Positions 56,550 through 64,000 of a stretch of 64,000 nt of DNA are shown one piece after another. The translations under genes were made by a program, and so were the position numbers. Source of the DNA: Sabellastarte sp. h YS-2021 (Eukaryota; Annelida; Polychaeta; Sabellida; Sabellidae); contig OZ024938.1 of NCBI GenBank assembly GCA_964017235.1, forward strand, positions 57,217,816-57,281,815, written 5' to 3'. The notes below the pieces were generated by a model that did no database searches, was not told the origin of the DNA, and saw only the letters and a program-made list of their open reading frames with translations. Positions within the stretch are counted from its first letter, which is position 1, and each line of letters starts with the position of its first letter.

Positions 56550-59500
56550 TCACAGGCACCAGTCAATTTCCTTCTCTCCATATTTCTTCAAAACTTTATT
56601 GGTTGCAGAGAAACAGGCACAACCGCTGAACTTATTGAAAGACAAAGGCGAGGGGTGCGCTGTTTTGATCACATGATGCTTCTTCTCGTCCACCAATGTA
56701 CTTTTCTGGTGAGCGAAGTTTCCCCATAGAATGAATACAATTCCAGTCTGGCCGTTACTGATGGATCTGATCACATGATCTGTAAACGTCTGCCATCCAA
56801 ACTTCTTCCCTCCATGAGAGTTTGGAGTGTGTTCACTAAAACCATACAAAATAATGGCATAATTTGCTGTGTTCACAGAATTCAAATTTATTCGGGCAGG
56901 AAATACAGTTTTAGTGACACCAGACAGCAGTTAAAAGACACTGAATATCAAAGCACTGGGCATTGGCCTGTTTGAGTGATCGGTTAAATTCAGAAAAGTT
57001 GGTAAATTTATTCTTAATTTTGGTTCATACACACATATGTTAGTCAACTCTGTATCATCTATCTGCAACATTTACCATCAATCATTCAAATTTCCACATT
57101 CCTAATGGTTAATAGTGCAAAAATTCTCTTCCTTTATCAACGTTCTATTCTCGATGCAGTACCTTGCCATCCAAGGTTTCTTGCCTTCTATCCAATATAC
57201 ACCTGCAGGTGGCTTGTGACATCTAATTTGTGACATGATTTTTTTGTGCAATTTTTTTGTTCATGTACATCTGATCTGATGAAAATCATGCCAAAACGGG
57301 ACATATAACAAGGGCTTTGAACGAGTACTCTAGCCTCGATAGACGAGTCGATCTTTGCTAGTACTCTAGTCCATTTTAAATCCTCGGTTACTCGCAAGGT
57401 ATTGTATTATCGCCCACGTAATGAAACGCTTGTGTAAAATATGCCACATTTCGGCATTTCCGTCACATAATATCAATTAAAGTTGTTATTTTCGCTTGAA
57501 AACGTATAATTTACTCCATATTTTATAATATCTGGTCAAATAGAAGACGTTTTTCTTCAAAAGTTTCGTTTCCGGAACCGACTATTTGTTTACAGAAGAC
57601 TTCTAATGGTAGATACTAAATCTCGCAGTTACTCAAATTCGGGCCGGTTGTGAGAAGGGGAGTACTCGATGCCGTTTTTCAGCACCCGTCCCAGCCCTAC
57701 TTATAACTGTGATTTTACTTTTCACCCAAGTTTTACCCTCCAAGGCGAAAAAAATGGCTGTCACAAATCAGATGTCGGGCATTGCAAATTGAACCTTGAA
57801 TGTCCTACACAGCATGCATGTGTATGTAGACTTACTCTCACAAATTTACATTTTTCAACTGGAAATGCCTCTTCTTTTTGTAGACCTCGTTATTTACTTT
57901 CTCAAGTCTATAATATATATCTTGCATGTAAACTACACTTACACAACTGTCAAGGTTGCATTTAGCAGTAATACCCCTTGTTTTGCCCAGCTTTCTAAAC
58001 AACCATGGTCTGGGATGCTAAATCCTTTGATATCCCTGGCTAGTTCCTTGTAAATGTTCTTCAAAGATGGAGGAATAGCTTGCCCTCTGGGAACTGAGAA
58101 TGAAAGACCATGTGCCTGAAAAGCAGGTGAATGTGCATGAAAACACATTTCAAGAAAATAGCATCAGAGATGCCCGTACCCCACAGCCTGGGGAAATAGT
58201 TTTCAACACCATGAAATATAGAAGTAGTGAAACAGTACAAAGATCTGGATACTTCCAGCGCAGTGTCAGTTCTATAAAGCTCCAAATAATGTTTAGAGAA
58301 AATAACATCTAAAAGAAAGAAAATGTAAGTAAAGTATTAAATCAAGACATTTCAATAGCAAGATGACAGCATTATTCAGTAAACTAAAAAGTACAAAGCT
58401 GCAAATTTTATTAATTGAGTATAGCTGTCGGTGGAAATAGCACAATTGTACAAAAGTACATAAACTAATCAGTTGCAGCAAATTTATATATCTTTGTCAT
58501 AAGAGAAACATGTCTCAAATCTTGCAGGTGAACACACTTTGGGAGAGCCAAAATTAAAGGTCACGCCATGATGCACACCTACACCCCCTAACCAATCCCC
58601 CTACCAAGTGTCAACCTTCTATACCTTACCGAATCTAATAAATAGCCCAGACAAGATTTTCAAACTCATGGTCACTACGACTAGGCCCTAGGTCAAATCA
58701 AGACTACACCATAATGATGCACACCTACAGCCCCAACCAATGTCCCTACCAAGTATCAACTTCTACACCTCAGAGTTTCTGAGATATAGCCCGGACAACA
58801 TTTCATAGGTCAAGGTCACTACAGCAAGGTCAAAGGTCAAATCAAGGTCACACTATGACATTGCACACCTACAACCCCCAACCAGTGTCCCTACCAAGTA
58901 TCAACTTCCTACACCTTACGGTTTCCGAGATATAACCCGGACAAGGTTTTAAAGGTCAAGGTCACTACGGCAAGGTCAAAGGTCAAAACAAGGTCAGACC
59001 ATGATGTTGCACACCTGCAGCCCCTAACCAATGTCCCTGCCAAGTATCAACTTCCTATGCCTGACAGTTGCCGAGATATAGCCCGGACAAGATTATCAAA
59101 CTCAAGGTCACTGTGGCAAGGTTAAAGGGCAAATAAAGGTCAGACCATGACGTTGCACGCCTACAACCCCTAACGAATGTCCCTACCAAGTATGAACTTC
59201 CTACACCTTGCAGTTTCTGAGATACAGCCCGGACAAACTTTTATCCGCTGCCTGCCCAAACGCCCGCCCATCCGGACACCATGGGTGAAAACAATACCTC
59301 GACAGCCCTTAAGGGCTGTGGAGTAAAAAGCTATCTCAACCACAAGGTAATCTCATTTATTTTACAAAATAAAAAATTATTTGTAATGTGCTCGAGTACT
59401 CAATTACCTTTACAATTTAATGAGTACTTTTTTTTCAGTGTGAGCAGTTGAGATCAGTTGGGTTTTGCCTCATTTTCTTGAAAAATTTACATCAAATGAC

Positions 59501-61186
59501 TCATTTTCGATTATTTTTGCAAGACTATCTGATGTAATATTTGTGACCACTTGGAACTATTTTCCTTGATTCAAAATGTTAGTTTGTGGATTTTGCTATT
59601 TTCTCTAATTTTACAGCTACCCACAACAGCGAAATTTTATCAAATGTTGTACTCCTCTTATTATATTGGCTTGCATACAAGACTGAAAGGCAAATTGTAA
59701 CAAATTTTATTGTAATTTAACTATTTGTAAGTTAAATACTTACCTTATCCTCACAAGGACAGACCCACCCTTCCTCCCCTCACAAGTTTGTTTTACAGCC
59801 AACAGGGGACCAAAAATTAAATGAAGATCTCTCGACACAGTCCAACCGACAATGAGTAGTGCGCATGCGCGCCTACCACTAACTACGGGGTTCACCTCTC
59901 GAACAAGAATAAATTTTAAATATTCTTGTTGGTCGCCGTGTTTTGCCTCCACAAAACCAAGTAAGCATTTGTGAGAATAAGGTAAGGCTATTTTACGCAA
60001 TAAAAACATTTGTTATTTGTTCGCACTACCCTAATACTATTTTACAACAAATACTAGATAAAATTTAATTACCTTTAAGTTTAAAATTCATACATCTAGG
60101 ATACCTTTCTTTTATTTTTTAATGAACATGTAAACTTTACTCTCATAACAATTTTTTGATTACAAAATTCCTCTACTTCTAATTTTCCAACTATAATATT
60201 AAATAATTTAAGTTCAGGTACATGTTAAGCTGAGCTTTTACAATATTCATATAGATGTTAAAATGTATGAAAATTTTTCATGCTCTGTGGTGATTTATTT
60301 AAGTTACATAGGAAATGGAAGAAAGTATACAGTTTTTGTATTAGAACCCAGCTAAGCTATGTAAACTTTTAACAAACACCAAATATTTAGATACATGCCA
60401 AATACCATGAGAAGATATTTTAATATTAATTTTGCTATTTGGTTTCAGACTTACTTGTCCTTCATCATGGTAAGGATCTTGTCCCAAAATGACAACTTTC
60501 ACCTGAAACAAAAGTGACGATAGTAATAGTAAAGGACAAACTATAACTCTGGCTATATTCCTGTAAATATTTATCATTTTGAAAGTGAAGTAATGTTGAA
60601 TCTTATGAATATTCAGGCTAAACTTTATCACACCTTTACTTGTTAGAAAACTATCAACCACATTCTTCACATAATCAAGCTAATGGTGAAATCACAAACA
60701 TTGCAAGATTGAAGAATAAGTCCAATGGTCAAACCAGGATGCACAGATTAAATTTTCATACTCTGCACAAACTTGAGAACATCTTAACTCCATCAAATAG
60801 ACAAAATAATTTATGAAAACTGTTTCATAACTAGTACTGCGTACCTCATTAAAAGGTGTCAAAGTAAAAGCATTGAAAATCAAATCCAGTGGTGGATAAA
60901 CTGTAACTTTTTTCTTCTTCAAGCCATCAAGAACATTTTCAATTTTGGTGAAGTATTCCTTTTCAAATTCTTCCCCCAAGACAGCCAACCAGCTGTCATC
61001 CTTGAGGAAAGTTTTGAGCTTCAGATCACACTTCACACCTGCTCCACTGGCACTTTGATCCTTTCTTTCCTTTGGAAGTTTTTCCTTTTTACTGGTGTTT
61101 TTACCTTGAGTTTTTGACATTTTAGTCTTTTTCTGTGGAACTGGTCCTTCCTCAGTGGTACTGTCTGTCTTTTTCTTCTTTGGCAT
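56550..61186 (-). CDS. UNG: Uracil-DNA glycosylase, family 1 (complete, 4 coding exons)
   Basis: Removes uracil from DNA as the first step of base-excision repair. Exons on the minus strand: 61186-60845, 60502-60455, 58115-57943 and 56835-56550. Phases fit and total 849 nt (282 residues; human forms are 304-313). The N terminus (residues 1 to about 50) is Lys-rich and disordered, like a nuclear-localisation region. The catalytic domain shows YPP, the water-activating loop GQDPYH (catalytic Asp, exon 2), [22 protein letters not shown] (uracil-recognising Asn), LWGNFAHQK and HPSPLS (catalytic His with the DNA-intercalation loop). The loop reads DPYHDEGQ where human has DPYHGPNQ. No PIP-box-like N terminus or mitochondrial leader is visible, so alternative first exons may exist. 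Intron 2 holds two mobile-element remnants and intron 3 a hAT-like MITE. Confidence 0.94.
57310..57699. repeat. hAT-like MITE (TAGGGCTG family), copy 2, in UNG intron 3
   Basis: About 390 bp, closely similar along its length to 32816-33204 (GAACGAGTACT near the start, AAAACGTATAATTTACTCCA in the middle, GTCCCAGCCCTA at the end). It is flanked by CATATAAC (57302-57309) and CTTATAAC (57700-57707), an 8-bp duplication with one difference. Confidence 0.88.
58520..59335 (+). mobile_element. Hairpin-ended tandem-array element in UNG intron 2 (HINE/'pearl'-like)
   Basis: Five monomers of about 145 bp, with AAGGTCA...GCACACCTACA at about 58558, 58695, 58840, 58990 and 59136, each containing CCCTACCAAGTATCAACTTC and GAGATATAGCCCGGACAA. 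A unique 3' part follows (GCCCGCCCATCCGGACACCA) and a perfect 18-bp palindrome, ACAGCCCTTAAGGGCTGT (59302-59319), then GGAGTAAAAA. Monomer core, unique 3' segment and terminal hairpin give the same plan as the element at 14371-21021, although the sequences differ. The 5' end is not well defined. Confidence 0.75.
59703..60006. mobile_element. Short DIRS-terminus-like element in UNG intron 2
   Basis: About 300 bp with an inverted pair CTTACCTTATCCTCACAA / TTGTGAGAATAAGGTAAG near its ends. The left part (ATTTTATTGTAATTT, AAATACTTACCTTATCC, CCTTCCTCCCCTC) aligns with the sequence of the large DIRS from its internal complementary region onward (ATTTTATTGTAATTGG, AAATACTTACATAATCC, CCTCCTCCCCTC). 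The right end (TTTTACGCAATAAAAAC) resembles the reverse complement of the DIRS left terminus (TTTTTATGCAATAAAA). It has no coding capacity and appears to be an internally deleted or non-autonomous member of another DIRS family. Confidence 0.6.
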
Positions 61187-61663
61187 GTTGATTACCTAAA
61201 AATAATTATCACATTTCACTTTGTGTTGGTTTGAGCCTTGAGGTCACCTTTCATCCCTGTTTTCATTTTTATTTTAATAGATTTTGAGACACATTTGTCT
61301 AATTTTACATGGCAAATCTCAGTTCTACACGAGGTCATGCTGAGGTCAATATGTAAGGAAAATAGAGTCCTAACCACATCTCTGATTTGATCATATGCAC
61401 CTCATCCTTGGAGCTTTCTAATTTTTCATATTCTGCCGTCCACTAAAAAATGTTTGGTAAATTTTATTTGTACAGGTTTCATAACTGATCTATTACAGTT
61501 ACAGAGATTGTATCCAGATGTCTTGACCGCTGTCTCATAAAATAAGTTCCTGTAAAATTTATTTCTTTTACCTGCTTCTATGCTATACAGAAAAATATAT
61601 TTCAGAAGTGTGTTAAGTGTCAAAGTGTAAAGTCACTTTTGATTGCCTTTAAGTGTGCAATTT

Positions 61664-61734
61664 GCCTGATACTGTATGTGATAACTAGTCACTACTGTAT
61701 TTCGACAGTCTAAGTGATCTGTCTCATCAGAGGC
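61664..61734 (-). ncRNA. Candidate type I hammerhead ribozyme
   Basis: Read on the minus strand: stem I GCCU (61734-61731), core CUGAUGA and G, stem II GACAG/CUGUC with a ten-base loop, core GAAA (61703-61700), then stem III. Stem III pairs A-U, UAC/GUA, an A-A mismatch, GUA/UAC, a bulged A and GUGA/UCAC, closed by the seven-base loop CUAGUUA. It is followed by the cleavage triplet AUC and the other strand of stem I, AGGC (61667-61664). Every conserved core position (C3 to A9, G12 to A14, and the A15.1-U16.1 pair) is present. Self-cleavage would fall between plus positions 61668 and 61667. Stem I is short (4 bp), as in other element-borne hammerheads. Confidence 0.75.
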
Positions 61735-61872
61735 TGGAGAGTGTGTGTAACCCTACCCCCTAAGGTACTTTTTGGAAAGTGCAATTGCACCGCCAGTTTG
61801 CACCAGTGCTGGGTGCACTTTTTGCACCTTTATGTGGTGCAAGGTGTGTAAGTGCTGAAAAGTGTTATTAGG

Positions 61873-62143
61873 TCCCTGAATGTGGGGGAGACAGGGAGAC
61901 CGTTCAGAAAAAGAATTTATGAACACAAACTGTCAGTCTCTAAACCCAAGGAAACCAGAATTACCCTAGTCTCTGAACACTTTACTGAGAAGGGTTATTC
62001 AGTTAGGGACATGCAATTTTCTCTGCTGGAATAGTGTTCCCTCAAGTATAACACTCCCAAATCTGAACATAGAAAGATGAGAGAGAAATGGTGGATGTGG
62101 AATATTGGGGCTATACATCCAATAGGCATTAATCAATTTATTT
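61873..62143 (+). pseudogene. GIY-YIG endonuclease remnant of a Penelope-like element
   Basis: The translation reads NVGETGRPFRKRIYEHKLSV, then VSEHFTEKGYSVRDMQFSLL, an in-frame TAG at 62032-62034, and continues REKWWMWNIGAIHPIGINQF to a TAA. The GETGR...RIYEH pattern, the histidine-containing HF-x2-GH-like segment and the WxW...IHPxGIN end are the C-terminal GIY-YIG nuclease of Penelope-like elements. The first strand with the Tyr pair is missing and the stop breaks the frame, so it is dead. In a living element this domain cuts the target DNA. Confidence 0.83.
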
Positions 62144-62210
62144 AATAAAACGTTCCATTAATGTCCCTTCACACTCTGGACATTACCCTTATTTTCCCTG
62201 CTTCTATGCT

Positions 62211-62740
62211 GTCACTCATGCACAGAAATTGTGATATTAAAAAGCCAAAAACACCAATATTTGACATATATGACCAATCTTTGACATAATATTGAACATA
62301 TTTTTGTAAGTTATTGATATTTGTACACTATAATTATTAAATAATTATATATCAACCATAAAATATAACAATAATTTCTATCTGTGGTTTAGTGTCAATT
62401 TTGAGGAACTTATGATGTGTTCCATGGAAATTCACGAGATGTTAACACAGGCTCATGGCCCGTAAATTTGCAAAGAATGATGTCACGGGCAATTTTTACC
62501 AATTACCAGATCATTTGCACAAAAACACGTTCACCCAAGAAATTTTAAGATCGCACAAAAACACGTTCGCACAATATTAATTTTAGTCTGGTACCCAATT
62601 ACAGTTAAGGTACATTTTGTAGATGAAGTCCAGCAGTTATGTAGAAAATTTTATTGTCCACAATTTGTTCACAAATGACAAAATAACAATCAAAATTTGA
62701 GCACTAATGTGTTGTCTATGTGTACCGAAGCACTGATGTT
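62211..62740. other. AT-rich intergenic stretch, no gene seen
   Basis: No protein-like frame. A motif CACAAAAACACGTTC is present twice (about 62519 and 62556). Otherwise nothing is recognised between the Penelope-type insertion and the MULE pseudogene. Confidence 0.5.
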
Positions 62741-62744
62741 TTAT

Positions 62745-63930
62745 AAGTCCATGGCATCCGCGTGCTGTTGGGTAGACTGTGGCACTGGGCCATAGATCCT
62801 TCCACACCTCCTCAGGAGCTGCTTAGCTGTTATGTCACCATTGGTGAAATCATCCCACTCCCTGTATTTTATCATTAATTTGCCTGTATTCCTTCCTCTC
62901 CACCCGTTGTAGCTACCCATTCTGGATTAATCTCCTCTGTATTGCCACATATTCTTTGTGAAGTAACTCCACAAGGAGATAAAGCTGTAATTGTCCCCGC
63001 CCAGCATTCCGATTCAGTCTGTGGTGCCAGCCCTCATAATCATTGTTGGTCCTGACCTTCTGAAGAAACACAGACCATCAGGCTTCCACATGCTGGAGTT
63101 GATCCATGTGTCCTCTGTGTATTCACAGAGGAGTTGTAGAAGGCTATCACTATCTTCCTCCTTCAAAACATGAAACTGGGATGGGATTATCTCTGAAGGA
63201 AGAAATGGCAATGCAAAGAGACGTCTGCAGTAAGCCCTGGTACCTTCATCAGTGTAAGCTGACTGCAGCCCAATCTCACGCAACTTTCTTTCAACACTCT
63301 GCACCCAATGGAATGCACATCCTTTAAATGATATGCCTGGAAAGGCATACCTGAGCCCTCCCCACATGGCAACCTCAAAATCCAGGACAGCTTCTTCCAG
63401 GTTACAATCACCAATGACACCTTTTACAGAGGAAAAAACAGCCTTGTAGTCATTCTTACTCCTGCCAATATCAGGATAAACAACAGGGGCACTTGGTTTT
63501 TGCTGTCTCCTTGCCTCAGGAAAGCATGAATGGATAGTCCCTGTACAAAGGGAGCCTTGACTAGCTTAAAGGTTCCATCCACATACCATCTTTTGGCTCC
63601 ATGAAGGAGGCCAAGTTGGTGATCAGTGGCGAAAAGGGGATGCCTTCCACCCACCAAAACATTTTCCTGGAAAAATCCTTCTGGGATGTGGTCATGGTCC
63701 AGTGAAAATTCCATGCCTTTGGGATGATTCGGCCTTGTATTTTGCCTGTGGCGGTTGGCAACCCGTTCCAAATTTGTTGGCTTTGGCAGTAAGGCTCTGG
63801 CAGAGTGCTGGGTGAGGGCCTTCTGGACAATAGCTGCTGCTGGTTTAAAGACTTCTTCTCTTCCCCTTTTCCTTCTCTGCGGTTATCTGTACTTTTGTTT
63901 TTCTTGCAGCTGTCTGATGATACAAAACAC
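62745..63930 (-). pseudogene. Decayed MULE-type transposase (FLYWCH/MULE family) gene
   Basis: Read from the right: a Lys-rich N-terminal part and PTNLERVANRHRQ; the MULE transposase core, RWYVDGTFKLVKAPFVQGLS (Asp in DGTFK, the usual first catalytic region), then QVPLLFIL; after a frame change near 63460, NDYKAVFSSVKGVIGDCNLE, VLDFEVAMWGGL (second acidic region) and GCAFHWVQSVERKL; after another frame change near 63065, NNDYEGWHHRLNRNAGRG and LLVELLHKEYVAIQRR; a stop near 62925; and a last in-frame part GDITAKQLLRRCGRIYGPVP. At least three frameshifts and one stop make it a pseudogene. It runs close to the window edge, so upstream sequence may be missing. It could be a dead transposon or a failed domesticated gene. 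Confidence 0.83.
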
Positions 63931-64000
63931 ATGATACCAACATACGAGGTATGTTATGAATGAGATTTCAATCAAATATTTTAAAATAAATTATGTAAAT

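Larger units (their letters stand above)
61585..62196 (+). mobile_element. 5'-truncated Penelope-like element insertion (612 bp)
   Basis: Bounded by a 14-bp direct repeat, CCTGCTTCTATGCT, at 61571-61584 and 62197-62210, most likely the target duplication. The interior holds a hammerhead-type sequence on the minus strand (61664-61734) and a GIY-YIG endonuclease remnant on the plus strand (about 61873-62143). The reverse transcriptase is absent. Heavy 5' truncation and hammerhead motifs are known features of Penelope-like elements. It lies about 0.4 kb upstream of the UNG start codon. Confidence 0.75.

Noticed and set aside
59740-60009. Minus-strand open frame of 89 codons
   Set aside because: It coincides with the short DIRS-terminus-like element and resembles no protein.

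Overview
This is an AT-rich piece of an animal nuclear genome. It has multi-exon genes with GT-AG introns and a very dense, layered load of mobile elements. The repeat mix (DIRS retrotransposon, Penelope remnant, tRNA-type SINEs, hAT-type miniature elements, and tandem-array elements ending in a 3' hairpin like bivalve 'pearl'/HINE elements) suggests a lophotrochozoan, probably a mollusc and perhaps a bivalve. That assignment is inference.

Three conserved host genes are recognisable. (1) Two internal exons of a COQ10 homologue lie on the minus strand (11340-12318); its ends are not visible. (2) A complete SF3B1 gene lies on the plus strand (31592-54394). Its 21 coding exons join without a frame break into 1342 residues. 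(3) A complete family-1 uracil-DNA glycosylase gene (UNG) lies on the minus strand (61186 down to 56550), with 4 coding exons and 282 residues. SF3B1 and UNG converge with about 2.2 kb between their stop codons.

Layout. 1-1.7 kb: no gene seen. 1.7-11.0 kb: a miniature inverted-repeat element, a 474-bp tandem duplication, then two tandem copies of a 2.6-2.8 kb repeat, the second interrupted by a 5'-truncated LINE with a target duplication. 12.55-24.76 kb: a DIRS element with gag, RT/RNase H/methyltransferase-like and tyrosine-recombinase frames, inverted terminal repeats and an internal complementary region. It is split between gag and pol by a 6.65 kb tandem-array element. 24.8-31.5 kb: intergenic, with GTCGAC-centred palindromes, a 5S-rRNA-like sequence, MITEs and a decayed LINE. 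31.6-54.4 kb: SF3B1, whose first intron holds nested MITEs, a broken ZSWIM/MULE-like gene with SWIM and PHD remnants, and a truncated LINE. 56.5-61.2 kb: UNG, whose introns hold a hAT-type MITE, a second hairpin-ended tandem-array element and a short DIRS-terminus-like element. 61.6-62.2 kb: a 612-bp Penelope-type insertion containing a GIY-YIG remnant and, on the minus strand, a sequence that folds as a complete hammerhead ribozyme. 62.7-63.9 kb: a decayed MULE-type transposase gene.

The most notable items are the candidate hammerhead ribozyme in the Penelope-type insertion, the array element nested inside the DIRS element with an 11-monomer higher-order repeat, the candidate poison exon and GC-AG intron of SF3B1, and the short DIRS-terminus-like element in an UNG intron.
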